18,012 bases of DNA from Porticoccus sp. (GCA_011049795.1 DRHD01000164.1:1-18012), one strand, 5' to 3'; positions 1 through 8,587 are shown, counted from the first letter of the stretch. A program made the numbers and translations. The notes: a model not told the origin generated them from the sequence alone.

Positions 1-108
1 AGCGTAACGACCTTCATCTTTAGGCATGGACAGCATTTTGTGAACGGAATCCCAATCAAGGCTTCCTTGTACCAGGTCAGAAACCTGCTTCTTAGTATAT
101 GTAGACAT
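1..108 (-). pseudogene. acxC: Acetone carboxylase gamma subunit, N-terminal part (runs off the window)
   Basis: The minus strand from the ATG at 108 gives 36 codons starting MSTYTKKQVSDL and continuing through LDWDSVHKMLSMPKDEGRY. This is the usual start of acetone carboxylase gamma subunits, which typically open with a TKE/TKK helix, an LDWD/LDWE stretch and an MLSMPKD motif. The family is about 165-170 residues long and belongs to the ATP-dependent enzyme that carboxylates acetone to acetoacetate. A purine-rich AAGAGAA lies about 10 nt upstream. The reading frame is open to base 1, so the window does not show whether the gene is complete. The remaining two thirds of a gamma subunit is on the opposite strand at 390-707, so I suspect the two parts were once one gene split by an inversion. 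An intact gene continuing off the left edge is the alternative. Confidence 0.6.
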
Positions 109-198
109 ATCTAAATTCTCTTATCTTCGTTCAATTCGTCAATGATGGAGTGATACATAGTGAACTATGACCACCCCGCTCAATGGCTAAGTAAGCGC

Positions 199-390
199 TT
201 ATTCCTCAGTCATAATGACGGGCTTGCAGTCCGGCATTTCACTGATATCCATGGTCACATCAGAGCCAAACATGGGGATACCCAGGCTTGATTCCAACAG
301 ATTCCAATCGGCTGGCAGATCCCAGAATGTTTTAAATTCATTCAGGAACGGATCAGACAAACCAAAGCTGGATGCGAACATTTGCTTAAC
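199..390 (-). pseudogene. acxB: C-terminal end of a probable acetone carboxylase alpha (HyuB-like) subunit
   Basis: The minus-strand frame is open from about 402 down to a TAA at 199 and encodes about 63 residues, including LNEFKTFWDLPADWNL and a tail ending PVIMTEE. The position directly upstream of a gamma-subunit start, in the same direction, matches the acx order in which the large subunits precede gamma. The FWDLP stretch resembles the end of hydantoinase-B type alpha subunits, but I identify it by context plus weak resemblance, not by a decisive motif. The start is missing: within a few codons the sequence switches to the opposite-strand gamma fragment, so this is a severed 3' end. The 90 bp between its stop and the gamma ATG at 108 shows nothing clear. 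Confidence 0.45.
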
Positions 391-707
391 TTGTGGAATC
401 AGCTACTGATGGCGAAATTATCGTTAAGTGTGATTGTGGCCATGATTTCGGCGATTACCGAGAAAACTGGAAGTTGGGTGCTAACATTTATGTCCGTGAT
501 ACTGCGGAAAAAATGGACCAGGTTTATCCTCGTCTGATGTCACCTGATACTACTTGGCAGCACTATCGTGAGTACTCGTGCCCAACGTGTGGAACAATGC
601 TTGATATTGAAGCTCCAGTACCTTGGTACCCAGTAATGCACGATTTCCAACCAGACTTGAAGACTTTCTTCGAGTGGGTAGAAATGCCTGCTCCTGCGAA
701 GATCTAA
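390..707 (+). pseudogene. acxC: Acetone carboxylase gamma subunit, C-terminal fragment
   Basis: The fragment encodes about 104 residues beginning ESATDGEIIVKCDCGHDFG, with a second cysteine pair in YSCPTCGTMLDIEAPVP and a tail PDLKTFFEW. The CDCGH and CPxCG pairs and the GDYRENWKL stretch are hallmarks of the gamma subunit, where the cysteines probably bind zinc. Full-length members are about 165-170 residues, so the first 60 or so are absent. An in-frame TAA at 387-389 and the lack of a ribosome-binding site show that the GTG at 393 is not a natural start. The N-terminal part of such a protein lies on the minus strand at 1-108, and the two parts together lack only about 25-30 residues. The 3' end is intact and is followed by a good terminator. 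Confidence 0.85.
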
Positions 708-726
708 GATGTTGTAAAGTAGTACT

Positions 727-760
727 AGGTCCCGGCCCTTGGCCGGGACCTATCTATTTT
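727..760 (+). terminator. Rho-independent terminator after the acxC fragment
   Basis: An 11-bp perfect stem, AGGTCCCGGCC paired with GGCCGGGACCT, closes over a CTT loop at 727-751. It is followed by the T-rich run ATCTATTTT and sits 20 nt after the gamma-subunit stop. This supports the view that the plus-strand direction is the original direction of the acx operon. Confidence 0.9.
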
Positions 761-984
761 AGGCTTGTCAGAATTTCTAAACTGGACTCGGTGTAAACCC
801 TTTCGTATCTATTTTCTTAACACCCACAAGTAAATATTTAATTCTTCGAAGGCCCGGTCTAGCTCATGTCTGCCAGCAGCACTGGTTAGAAATATTTATC
901 TATATCTATTGAAATATTGCCAGTCACCCCAACATTATTGGTTAGGTTGGTTGACCGTAATTTATATGTGTTGAGGAGAATATG
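752..984. other. Intergenic region upstream of secB
   Basis: No open frame with a credible start is visible here. The stretch 891-918 is AT-rich and holds a 7-bp inverted repeat, AATATTT and AAATATT with 14 nt between. It also contains ATCTATATCTATTGA, which loosely resembles the half-sites of the operator at 8614-8641. The match is too loose to call a site. The secB promoter should lie here, but I cannot fix its -35 and -10. Confidence 0.4.
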
Positions 985-1434
985 ATGTCCAAAGAGAACA
1001 ATGATCAGAAAACGAATGAACCGCATTTTTCAATGCAGAAAATATATTTAAAGAAAAAGGTTTTTGAATCACCGAATTCTGCCAGTGTTTTTGGTACTGA
1101 CTGGAAACCAGTCACTACACTGGATCTCAATATTACCCATAATGTTATTGATGATGACCGCTATGAAGTGACTTTGACTGTAGAAGTTACGGCAAAGAAT
1201 GAAGAAATAGCCGCATTCAGCCTTACTATTGATCAATCCGCGATGTTTATCATCAAAGGCTTTCCTGAAGACCGTCTGGAAGAGGCATTGAACTCAGCTT
1301 GCCCGTCTATCATGTTTCCTTATCTTCGTGAAACAGTGGACCACACGCTGCTTAAAGCGGGTTACCCTCCGCTGATGCTTGCCCCCATTAATTTTGATGC
1401 GATGTACAAAGATAAAAAAGCGAAAGCGCATTAA
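985..1434 (+). CDS. secB: Protein-export chaperone SecB
   Basis: SecB binds unfolded precursor proteins in the cytoplasm and hands them to SecA for export through SecYEG; it works as a homotetramer. The 149-residue protein has the usual SecB length and layout. An N-terminal QKIYLKKKVFESPNSASVF strand is followed by WKPVTTLDLNI, a central beta sheet, and the C-terminal signature CPSIMFPYLRE then PPLMLAPINFDAMY. There are two adjacent ATGs. I take the second, at 985, because GAGGAG at 973-978 then has a 6-nt spacing; the ATG at 982 is only 3 nt away. The gene is not beside its frequent partners grxC and gpsA, so it could be a relocated copy or a second paralogue; the window cannot tell which. 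Confidence 0.93.
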   Translation: MSKENNDQKTNEPHFSMQKIYLKKKVFESPNSASVFGTDWKPVTTLDLNITHNVIDDDRYEVTLTVEVTAKNEEIAAFSLTIDQSAMFIIKGFPEDRLEEALNSACPSIMFPYLRETVDHTLLKAGYPPLMLAPINFDAMYKDKKAKAH

Positions 1435-1473
1435 ATAGAGCGTAATAAATAAGGTTTGTCTTAATAAGATTTA

Positions 1474-1511
1474 TTAAATGGTGTCGAGAGCATGCTCTCG
1501 ACACCATTTAA
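1474..1511. repeat. 38-bp perfect palindrome downstream of secB
   Basis: The arms TTAAATGGTGTCGAGAG (1474-1490) and CTCTCGACACCATTTAA (1495-1511) are exactly complementary around CATG. It begins 39 bp after the secB stop. It could end secB transcription, but neither side has a clean T-tract, so it is not a canonical intrinsic terminator. The rest of 1435-1723 contains no gene that I can support; the ggt promoter presumably lies between 1600 and 1710. Confidence 0.9.
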
Positions 1512-1723
1512 CGTTACGCCATTCTCTATTTTAGACTTTTCCTGTTGTCAGCCCTCATTTGCTTTAACAGAGAGAAACTTCCCGGCTCCTCTGGATGATC
1601 TAATTTTTTTCACCATAATATTCTGTGTTTGTATTTTCCTAATATAGGCGCATTAATAAATTCAAAACCACGATAATATTCTATACATTAAGTATTCAAC
1701 TTTTTATGTATGGGGAAATGTGA

Positions 1724-3298
1724 GTGTCTGTGACTAAGGGTGCCGTTGCAGCAGGTCACCCACTGACTGTAGCTGCAGCCGAAGAAATCCTGCAAGAAGG
1801 TGGTAATGCCTTTGACGCTATTGTGGCTGCCCATTTTTGTGCTTGTGTTGTAGAGCCTGTGCTGGCATCACTGGCCGGTGGTGGTTATATGCTGGCCCAA
1901 AAAGCAGGGGCCGATCCACTGGTATATGACTTTTTTGTACAAACACCGCATTCGAGTAAGTCGACAGTTTCTCCTGATTTTTTCCCTATTCATGCTGATT
2001 TCGGCACCGTGTCACAGGAATTTCATATCGGGTTGGGTGCCATTGCTGTGCCGGGTTCAGTTCGTGGTATGTTTGATATTCACCGTGACCTTTGTACGCT
2101 ACCCATTGGCCGACTCGTAGAACCTGCGATAAAAGCGGCGCGAGAGGGGGTTCAATTTAGTCACCTCCAGGCAAAGATTTTTGACATTGTTAGCCCCATC
2201 TATTCTGCTACCCCGGAAGCACGGCAGACATACAGCAGCCCAATACGTTCTGGTTCGTTGGTCGGTGAACATGAGTTACTCAAGCAGCCAGCCTTGGCTG
2301 ACACATTGGCCCGCTTGGCAAGTGAGGGCGACAAGCTATTTTATGAGGGTGAGATAGCCAGAAAAATCGAACAGCTCTGTGCGGGCGGCGGAGGCTATTT
2401 AACCTGTGATGATTTGCGCCACTATCAGGTGATACGCAGGAAACCCTTACAGCTGAACTATCGACACGCCCGGTTATTTACCAACCCACCCCCAGCCTCA
2501 GGGGGGATTTTGATTGCCATGGCCCTGAAGCTGTTGGAGCAGCAAGATTTATCAGCCTTTGGCTTTGGCAGTCACCACCACTTGGATCTGTTAGCCGCCG
2601 TGATGGCGGCCACTAACCAGGCACGTTTGGATATGCTTCTAGAGAGGGGCAGCGGACTGGCTGAGCATCTGCTGGAGGAGCATTATCTAAACCAGTACCG
2701 CCAGCAGGTGGCCGATCATGCTCGCTGCTTACGTGGGACAACACACATAAGTGTGGTTGATGCTGCGGGGAATACCGCGGCTATGACGGTGAGCAATGGA
2801 GAGGGTTGCGGCTATATGATTCCCGGCACAGGCATTATGTTGAACAACATGCTGGGAGAAGAAGATATTAACCCAGAGGGCTTTCACTGCTGGCCAGAGA
2901 ACCAGCGAATGACTTCAATGATGTCTCCCAGCTTATTGCAGTTGGGAAATGGTACCTCTGTGGCATTGGGTTCGGGAGGTTCAAACCGGATCCGTACCGC
3001 CATTCTTCAAGTAGTTAGTAATCTGGTGGATTTTGATATGTCGCCAGAGCAGGCGGTATCGGCACCACGGATACATTATGAAAATGGCGTGCTTAACATT
3101 GAGCCAGGATTTGAAATAGGCCAGCTCGATGGGCTGAAAGCTGATTACGACAATCAGCAACATTGGGAACAGCTTAATTTATATTTTGGGGGTGTTCATA
3201 CGGTGGAGTTTGATGGCCATCGTTTTCATGGTGTGGGTGATCCTCGTCGTGGTGGGGTCGGTGCGGTGGTGACTGGGGATAGCCAAAACGAGCGTTAG
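1724..3298 (+). CDS. Gamma-glutamyltransferase family protein, cytoplasmic type
   Basis: This is an Ntn-hydrolase of the gamma-glutamyltransferase family, which cleaves or transfers gamma-glutamyl groups from glutathione-like substrates. The 524-residue protein starts with the family N-terminus GAVAAGHPLTVAAAEEIL and GGNAFDAIVAA. The processing site and nucleophile are in RGTTHISVVDAAGNTAA, with the predicted catalytic threonine at about residue 339. This gives a 338-residue large and a 186-residue small subunit after self-cleavage. A GSGGSNRIRT stretch near residue 420 fits the conserved Gly-rich loop. The GTG start at 1724 has GGGGAAA 6 nt upstream. There is no signal peptide, unlike periplasmic E. 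coli Ggt, so it probably acts in the cytoplasm or on a different gamma-glutamyl compound. The substrate is unknown. Confidence 0.85.
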   Translation: MSVTKGAVAAGHPLTVAAAEEILQEGGNAFDAIVAAHFCACVVEPVLASLAGGGYMLAQKAGADPLVYDFFVQTPHSSKSTVSPDFFPIHADFGTVSQEFHIGLGAIAVPGSVRGMFDIHRDLCTLPIGRLVEPAIKAAREGVQFSHLQAKIFDIVSPIYSATPEARQTYSSPIRSGSLVGEHELLKQPALADTLARLASEGDKLFYEGEIARKIEQLCAGGGGYLTCDDLRHYQVIRRKPLQLNYRHARLFTNPPPASGGILIAMALKLLEQQDLSAFGFGSHHHLDLLAAVMAATNQARLDMLLERGSGLAEHLLEEHYLNQYRQQVADHARCLRGTTHISVVDAAGNTAAMTVSNGEGCGYMIPGTGIMLNNMLGEEDINPEGFHCWPENQRMTSMMSPSLLQLGNGTSVALGSGGSNRIRTAILQVVSNLVDFDMSPEQAVSAPRIHYENGVLNIEPGFEIGQLDGLKADYDNQQHWEQLNLYFGGVHTVEFDGHRFHGVGDPRRGGVGAVVTGDSQNER

Positions 3299-3312
3299 GT
3301 ATGGTTTACCTA
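3296..3312. other. Small hairpin joining the stops of two convergent genes
   Basis: TAGGTA (3296-3301) and TACCTA (3307-3312) form a 6-bp stem that contains the TAG stop of the gamma-glutamyltransferase gene on one strand and the TAG stop of rsmE on the other. Only 11 bp separate the two genes. There is no T-tract, so a role in termination is uncertain. Confidence 0.5.
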
Positions 3313-4044
3313 GAGAAAATCACCCCACAGTGACTGGAGGATACTGATGGCCACAACGGGTGCAGTTTCAGTTCGCAATACCCGTGGCCCAAGGGTCAAT
3401 GGTATAAAGCTATGTTCTTCTGCTCGTTTGATTTCATCCGTACTCAGCCCACCTTCTGGGCCGATTAACAGGGCGGCGCTCGCTGCTTGTTGTTCTCCCA
3501 ACTCAGAGATACTGTGTTGGCTGCGGTGATGTAGTACTAATTTTTTTTCCGCTTTCACCGAGCTGAGCCACTGATTGACGGTAATGGGAGGGTGGATGAC
3601 TGGGACTCGATTACGGTAAGACTGTTCACAGGCACTAATACTGACTTGCTGCCAGTGGCGTAGTTTCTTTTCAGCTCGATCCCCTTTCAGTTTGACTTCA
3701 GTACGTTCGGTATACAGTGGCGATATTTCAGTAACACCCACTTCGGTAGCCTTTTGGATGACCCAGTCCATCCGGTCACCTCGGGACATCCCGATACCCA
3801 AATGGATATGTAAAGGGGATTCACGCTCAGTATCAGTGAAGTCAGTAATGGAGGCTGTAACTTGTTTACTGTTGCATTGGTTAAGCGTCGCGAGAAATTC
3901 ACCACCTTGGCCATTGAACAGTGAGATCGGGTCGCCCGCCTTTAGCCGTAGTACCGTGACCAAATGACGAGAGGCTATCTCATCTAACGTCACCGCCTCA
4001 CCAGTGGTCAGGGGTTGGTCAGTAAAAACCCGAATATCACGCAT
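3310..4044 (-). CDS. rsmE: 16S rRNA (uracil-1498-N3)-methyltransferase RsmE
   Basis: RsmE uses SAM to methylate N3 of U1498 in 16S rRNA of the assembled 30S subunit. The 244-residue length is typical. An N-terminal PUA-like domain (about residues 1-70, starting MRDIRVF) is followed by a SPOUT-fold domain. In that domain MSRGDRMDWVIQKATEVGV (86-104), LIGPEGGLSTDE (193-204) and LGPRVLRTETA (218-228) form the SAM-binding knot. The ATG at 4044 is 6 nt after the metF stop, so it is probably the last gene of the SAM-cycle operon and translated by coupling. In many gammaproteobacteria rsmE sits by gshB instead; its place here puts a SAM consumer under the same control as SAM supply. Confidence 0.95.
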   Translation of the reverse strand: MRDIRVFTDQPLTTGEAVTLDEIASRHLVTVLRLKAGDPISLFNGQGGEFLATLNQCNSKQVTASITDFTDTERESPLHIHLGIGMSRGDRMDWVIQKATEVGVTEISPLYTERTEVKLKGDRAEKKLRHWQQVSISACEQSYRNRVPVIHPPITVNQWLSSVKAEKKLVLHHRSQHSISELGEQQAASAALLIGPEGGLSTDEIKRAEEHSFIPLTLGPRVLRTETAPVVAISILQSLWGDFL

Positions 4045-4050
4045 TAGATG

Positions 4051-4896
4051 TCAACCAAGCTCTTCAGTAAAACCCAGGTTACGACACAGAGCTGTGTTAG
4101 CCTCCACCTGATTCATGGTATAAAAATGTAGCCCCGGTGCACCACCAGCCAACAATTTTTCACAGAGGTTAGTCACAACCTCCAGGCCGAACGCCTTAAT
4201 ACTTTCAGTGTCATTCCCGTATTGTTGAAGTCGCTGGCGGATCCAGCGGGGAATATCAGCGCCACAGCTATCAGAGAACCGAACCAGATTCTGATAGTTG
4301 ATGATGGGCATAATACCGGGAATAATCGGCTGGTCGATACCCGCTTTGCCACATTGATCCAGATAGTAAAAATAGCTATCTGGGTTGTAAAAATATTGGG
4401 TGATAGCACGACTGGCACCCGCTTCAAATTTTTTCCCCAGCCAGTAGATATCCTTTTCGTAGCTCTCTGCCTCTGGATGAATTTCTGGATAGGCAGCAAC
4501 TAACAGCTCAAAGGTGTCACCAAAGTGCTCACGGATAAAGCTCACCAACTCGTTCGCATAAACCAACTGCCCAGCACCACCCATACCCGAAGGTAGATCA
4601 CCGCGCAGAGTCACAATGCGTTTGATACCTGCATCCTTGTAACTTTGAAGCAACGCCAACACTGATTCATGGCTATCACCACTAATGGACAGGTGGGGTG
4701 ATGCAATGGAACCGGTACGCTGAATTTCAAGGACGATATCGCGGGTGAATTCACGAGTAGAGCCCCCGGCACCATAGGTTACCGAGAAAAACTCTGGTTC
4801 AAATTTGGCCAGTTGGCGATGGGTGTCCTGAAGTTTTTTCCTACCCTCAGGGGTCTTTGGGGGGAAAAACTCGAAGCTTAGGTGATGATTTGTCAT
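4051..4896 (-). CDS. metF: Methylenetetrahydrofolate reductase
   Basis: MetF is an FAD enzyme that reduces 5,10-methylene-THF to 5-methyl-THF, the methyl donor for homocysteine remethylation by MetE or MetH. The protein begins MTNHHLSFEFFPPKTPEG; the Glu of SFEFFPP matches the catalytic Glu28 of E. coli MetF. It continues with SVTYGAGGSTRE, VTLRGD (the Asp near FAD) and the C-terminal PGLHFYTMN. I take the ATG at 4896 (281 residues) because the motif follows at the spacing usual in homologues. An in-frame ATG at 4926 would add 10 residues, but it has no ribosome-binding site and lies inside a GCCCA/TGGGC hairpin (4921-4939). It follows ahcY on the same strand with about 70 bp between. Confidence 0.95.
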   Translation of the reverse strand: MTNHHLSFEFFPPKTPEGRKKLQDTHRQLAKFEPEFFSVTYGAGGSTREFTRDIVLEIQRTGSIASPHLSISGDSHESVLALLQSYKDAGIKRIVTLRGDLPSGMGGAGQLVYANELVSFIREHFGDTFELLVAAYPEIHPEAESYEKDIYWLGKKFEAGASRAITQYFYNPDSYFYYLDQCGKAGIDQPIIPGIMPIINYQNLVRFSDSCGADIPRWIRQRLQQYGNDTESIKAFGLEVVTNLCEKLLAGGAPGLHFYTMNQVEANTALCRNLGFTEELG

Positions 4897-4967
4897 AGTC
4901 AGTTCTTTTTTGTCATTAGTGCCCATTTATTATGTGGGCTTATTTTTCTGTTGTGATATTTGCAGGT

Positions 4968-6332
4968 TTAGTACCTGTAGCTGTCGCCCTTGAATGGCCC
5001 TTCCATGGGTACGTTAATGTACTCGGCTTGTTCTGGTTTGAGGCGGGTAATAACACCGCTAAATCCATTGACCATATGTGCCGCGACCTCTTCATCCAGC
5101 TTTTTGGGTAGCACTTCAACCCGTAATAATTCAGTTTTAGCCGCTTCATCCTGGTGGGCAAATTTCTGTGCATACAGGTGGATCTGAGCCAGCACCTGAT
5201 TAGCGAATGAGCCATCCATTACCCGGCTGGGGTGACCCGTAGCATTGCCCAGATTGACCAGTCGGCCCTCAGAAAGCAGTAGCAAGTGGTCGTTGGTATC
5301 GCGGTTACGGAACACCTTGTGTACCTGTGGTTTTATCTCATCCCACTGCCAGGTTTCACGCATGTAGGCAGTATCAATCTCATTATCAAAATGACCAATA
5401 TTGCTCACCACGCAGCCAGATTTCAGCGCGGCCAGAATATCCGCATCGCAGACGTTATAGTTACCGGTGCAGGTGACCAGCAAGTCAATCGTCGCCAGTA
5501 AGTCGGTGTTGACGCCCTTGGATGGATCACCATCCTGATAGGTGGAAACCACTTCAAAACCGTCCATACAGGCCTGCATAGCACAGATGGGGTCGACTTC
5601 AGTGACTTTTACAATCATGCCTTCCTGGTTCAGAGACTGGGCTGAGCCTTTGCCCACATCACCATAACCGATAACCAAAGCTTTTTTACCGGCTAGCAGG
5701 TGGTCGGTGGCACGCTTGATCGCATCGTTAAGGCTGTGACGGCAACCGTACTTGTTGTCATTCTTTGACTTGGTGACTGAGTCGTTCACGTTGATGGCAG
5801 GCACTTTCAGTTCACCCTTGCTCAGCATATCGTACAGTCGGTGAACACCGGTTGTGGTTTCCTCGGTAATGCCGTGAACATTCTCCAGCACTTGAGGGTA
5901 TTTCTCATGCAGTAGGGCCGTCAGGTCACCCCCATCATCAAGCACCATATTGGCGGCCCAGGGTTGGCCATCTTTCAGAACCTGTTGTTCAAGGCACCAC
6001 TCGTATTCCTCTTCCGTCTCGCCCTTCCAGGCAAATACCGGCGTGCCATTGGCGGCAATGGCTGCTGCGGCATGATCCTGAGTGGAGAAAATATTACAGG
6101 ATGTCCAGCGTACTTCTGCACCGAGAGCCTCTAGTGTCTCGATCAATACTGCTGTTTGAATGGTCATATGAATACAGCCAAGAATTTTCGTTCCTGCCAG
6201 CGGTTGTTCCGCTTTATAGCTCTCACGTAAAGCCATCAGAGCAGGCATTTCTGTTTCGGCGATAGAAATTTCCTTGCGGCCCCATTCAGCAAGGCTGATA
6301 TCGGCCACTTTATAATCATTCATCTTGGTCAT
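4968..6332 (-). CDS. ahcY: S-adenosylhomocysteine hydrolase
   Basis: AhcY splits SAH, the product inhibitor left by every SAM methyltransferase, into adenosine and homocysteine in the cytoplasm using bound NAD. The 454-residue protein has all landmarks: [17 protein letters not shown] (51-67), [16 protein letters not shown] (76-91), [19 protein letters not shown] (180-198, with the catalytic Lys and Asn residues), the Rossmann GYGDVGKG (222-229), and the C-terminus KGDSYRY. The ATG at 6332 has AAGGAA 5 nt upstream. It lies 56 bp downstream of metK; that gap holds a TTAAGCC/GGCTTAA hairpin (6376-6392) over the metK stop, too small for a SAH riboswitch. Confidence 0.97.
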   Translation of the reverse strand: MTKMNDYKVADISLAEWGRKEISIAETEMPALMALRESYKAEQPLAGTKILGCIHMTIQTAVLIETLEALGAEVRWTSCNIFSTQDHAAAAIAANGTPVFAWKGETEEEYEWCLEQQVLKDGQPWAANMVLDDGGDLTALLHEKYPQVLENVHGITEETTTGVHRLYDMLSKGELKVPAINVNDSVTKSKNDNKYGCRHSLNDAIKRATDHLLAGKKALVIGYGDVGKGSAQSLNQEGMIVKVTEVDPICAMQACMDGFEVVSTYQDGDPSKGVNTDLLATIDLLVTCTGNYNVCDADILAALKSGCVVSNIGHFDNEIDTAYMRETWQWDEIKPQVHKVFRNRDTNDHLLLLSEGRLVNLGNATGHPSRVMDGSFANQVLAQIHLYAQKFAHQDEAAKTELLRVEVLPKKLDEEVAAHMVNGFSGVITRLKPEQAEYINVPMEGPFKGDSYRY

Positions 6333-6375
6333 ATTTATTCCTTAAAAATCAATAGGCTGGGGTTTTTATGGCCAG

Positions 6376-6392
6376 TTAAGCCGGCGGCTTAA
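6376..6392 (-). other. Hairpin at the metK-ahcY junction
   Basis: A 7-bp inverted repeat, TTAAGCC and GGCTTAA with a 3-nt loop, overlaps the metK stop codon. No T-tract follows on the minus strand, so it is not an intrinsic terminator. It might stabilise mRNA ends or tune relative expression within the operon; this is inference. Confidence 0.45.
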
Positions 6393-7543
6393 AGAGCGGC
6401 CTTGAGAGCATCGACTCTGTCAGTTTTTTCCCAGGTGAAGTTATCTTCTTCTCGGCCAAAGTGTCCGTAAGCAGCCGTTGCTCGATAAATGGGTCGTTTG
6501 AGGTCGAGCATTTCAATTAACCCCTGTGGACGAAGATCAAAATTGGCTCGTATCAGGGCGACAATTTCATCATTGCTAAGCTTGCCGGTACCGAAAGTGT
6601 TTACACTAATGGAGGTTGGCTCAGCTACACCAATGGCATAGGAGACCTGTATTTCACAGCGATCAGCGAGGCCTGCAGCAACAATATTCTTTGCTACATA
6701 GCGCGCTGCATACGCAGCGGAGCGGTCTACTTTGGACGGGTCTTTACCCGAGAAGGCGCCGCCACCGTGGTGGGCCATACCACCGTAGGTATCTACAATG
6801 ATTTTTCTACCGGTAAGCCCGCAGTCGCCCATGGGGCCACCAATAATGAACTGCCCGGTGGGGTTGATATGGTATTTGGTGTCGCTGTGTAGCCACTCCT
6901 GTGGCAGCACAGGTTTGATAATTTCTTCTAGTACCGCCTCTTGCAAATCAGCCAAAGAAATATCAGGTGAATGTTGTGTAGAGAGCACGACAGCATCAAT
7001 GGCCACAGGTTTGCCATTGTCATAGCGCAAAGTTACCTGACTTTTTGCATCCGGGCGAAGCCAAGGAAACACGCCGTGTTTACGTAGGTGTGCCTGCCGC
7101 TCCACCAGCCGGTGTGCATAGTAGATAGGTGCAGGCATCAGCACATCAGTCTCGTTGGTGGCATAACCAAACATAAGCCCTTGGTCTCCGGCACCGAGTT
7201 CTTTTGTCTCACCTGCATCGACGCCCACAGCTATGTCGTGGGATTGTTTGCCAATGGCATTGAGTACCGCACAGGATGCACCGTCAAAACCAACATCAGA
7301 ACTGGTGTAGCCGACGTCTATAATAACGCCGCGGACAATGTCTTCCAGATCTACATAGGTGTCCGTTCTTACTTCTCCGGCAATAACAGCCATACCCGTT
7401 TTTACCATGGTTTCTACGGCCACTCGAGAATGGGGGTCATCTTTAAGAATGGCATCGAGTATGGCATCGGAGATCTGATCGGCCATCTTATCTGGATGGC
7501 CCTCTGAAACAGACTCGGAGGTAAACAAGCTATAACTAGACAT
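6389..7543 (-). CDS. metK: S-adenosylmethionine synthetase
   Basis: MetK makes SAM from methionine and ATP as a cytoplasmic tetramer using Mg and K ions. The 384-residue length is standard. Motifs in order: [18 protein letters not shown] (6-23, with the ATP-binding His-Pro-Asp-Lys), [12 protein letters not shown] (the adenine-loop signature, about 117-128), and [19 protein letters not shown] (the phosphate-binding glycine loop, about 262-280). The C-terminus ends in [18 protein letters not shown] lies 8 nt before the ATG. It is the first enzyme gene after the regulator, 24 bp away, which places SAM synthesis under the regulator's operator. Confidence 0.98.
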   Translation of the reverse strand: MSSYSLFTSESVSEGHPDKMADQISDAILDAILKDDPHSRVAVETMVKTGMAVIAGEVRTDTYVDLEDIVRGVIIDVGYTSSDVGFDGASCAVLNAIGKQSHDIAVGVDAGETKELGAGDQGLMFGYATNETDVLMPAPIYYAHRLVERQAHLRKHGVFPWLRPDAKSQVTLRYDNGKPVAIDAVVLSTQHSPDISLADLQEAVLEEIIKPVLPQEWLHSDTKYHINPTGQFIIGGPMGDCGLTGRKIIVDTYGGMAHHGGGAFSGKDPSKVDRSAAYAARYVAKNIVAAGLADRCEIQVSYAIGVAEPTSISVNTFGTGKLSNDEIVALIRANFDLRPQGLIEMLDLKRPIYRATAAYGHFGREEDNFTWEKTDRVDALKAAL

Positions 7544-7567
7544 AGATATTGTTCCTATAATTGTAAG

Positions 7568-8587
7568 TTAGTGCTTACTGTCCTTGAAGAATTGACGTAG
7601 CTGTATTTGAAAACCATTGCGTTGGGCGAGGTAGAGGCTTTCACCTTCTACAAGGCCGGCGGCAGAAGCCCAATTACTGAGGTCGTTAGGTTCGAATCCC
7701 AGCCATAAATCACCGCAAGCTTCTCGCGCCCAACTTTGATCGTGATGGCAGAGATCGGTGACGAGCAGTACACCACCAGGGGTGAGCAATTGAGCCAGGT
7801 CTTCTAAAATGCGTGCGGGATCCGGTGTGTGGTGCAGTACCATATTAAGGGTAATGCAGTTGGCCCTTAGTTGTTGTTCAAGGGCTAAGCTGGTATCACC
7901 GTGAACAAGCTGCACATTGGTGAGGTGTTGTTCCGCCGTTATCTTGCGGGATCGACTGAGCATTTCATCTGAGGTGTCGAGAGCAATAACTTGGGAAAAT
8001 CGTTTGGATAGGTTAGGTAGAAACCCGCCTTCTCCCGGACCCACCTCGAGCACCACATCTTTTCTAACAGGTGTGGCATCCAAAAAATCAGTGACGATTT
8101 CTCCATACTGGGCATAGCCGGCAATCAAGTCTTGATTAGCATGAAATCGGTCAGCATTTTGCTCAAAGAACTCTCGTGAGGCTTTTGTTCTCTCTTGATT
8201 GGTCAGGCGGACACGTTGCTGTAATGCGGAAGACAGTTCCAGCAGGTCAACTGTAGCAAATAGGTGGCGGTGCAATTCTTGTAGAGCAGGTTCTACAGGT
8301 AGCGGTGCGCGACGATAAAAAATCGAATTACCTTCTCGCCGAGTAGCAACCAGCCCAGCATTAGCCAAGACCTTCAGGTGGTGGCTCATGCCCGACTGCT
8401 TAACCTCAAATAGCTGGCTCAATTCAAGAACACCGTAGGCGTTATGTCGTAACACGCGGAGAATTTCCAATCGCAACGGATCACCAGCGGCCTTACAAAA
8501 GGCGGCCAGTGTATCGGTGCAGAACACTGCTGGGAGGGCTGCTGGGTCTGTGCAGTGTTCTTCAATTGGTTGGGCGGTAATTGTCAT
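7568..8587 (-). CDS. sahR: SahR-type regulator: ArsR helix-turn-helix fused to a SAM/SAH-binding methyltransferase domain
   Basis: An ArsR-family winged helix comes first, with GDPLRLEILRVL, then LSQLFEVKQSGMSHHLKVLAN and the wing GLVATRREGNSIFYRR. A class I methyltransferase fold follows, with motif I VLEVGPGEGGF, an acidic end of beta-2 (VIALD) and MVLHHTPDP. This architecture beside SAM-cycle genes matches SahR, described as a repressor that leaves DNA when SAH rises. Here it heads sahR-metK-ahcY-metF-rsmE, and its presumed operator lies 27-54 nt upstream of the ATG. I chose the ATG at 8587 (339 residues); an in-frame GTG at 8605 is possible and neither has a clear ribosome-binding site. 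Naming rests on architecture and context. Whether the domain retains methyltransferase activity cannot be seen. Confidence 0.88.
   Translation of the reverse strand: MTITAQPIEEHCTDPAALPAVFCTDTLAAFCKAAGDPLRLEILRVLRHNAYGVLELSQLFEVKQSGMSHHLKVLANAGLVATRREGNSIFYRRAPLPVEPALQELHRHLFATVDLLELSSALQQRVRLTNQERTKASREFFEQNADRFHANQDLIAGYAQYGEIVTDFLDATPVRKDVVLEVGPGEGGFLPNLSKRFSQVIALDTSDEMLSRSRKITAEQHLTNVQLVHGDTSLALEQQLRANCITLNMVLHHTPDPARILEDLAQLLTPGGVLLVTDLCHHDQSWAREACGDLWLGFEPNDLSNWASAAGLVEGESLYLAQRNGFQIQLRQFFKDSKH

Noticed and set aside
891..918. Second SahR-type operator before secB
   Set aside because: The arms that pair (AATATTT/AAATATT) differ from the operator arms at 8614-8641, and AT-rich chance similarity is likely. 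secB is not an expected target.
6333..6388. Possible SAH riboswitch before ahcY
   Set aside because: The gap is only 56 bp, is internal to an operon, and lacks the conserved SAH-riboswitch core. Control by the upstream SahR-type regulator explains the operon better.
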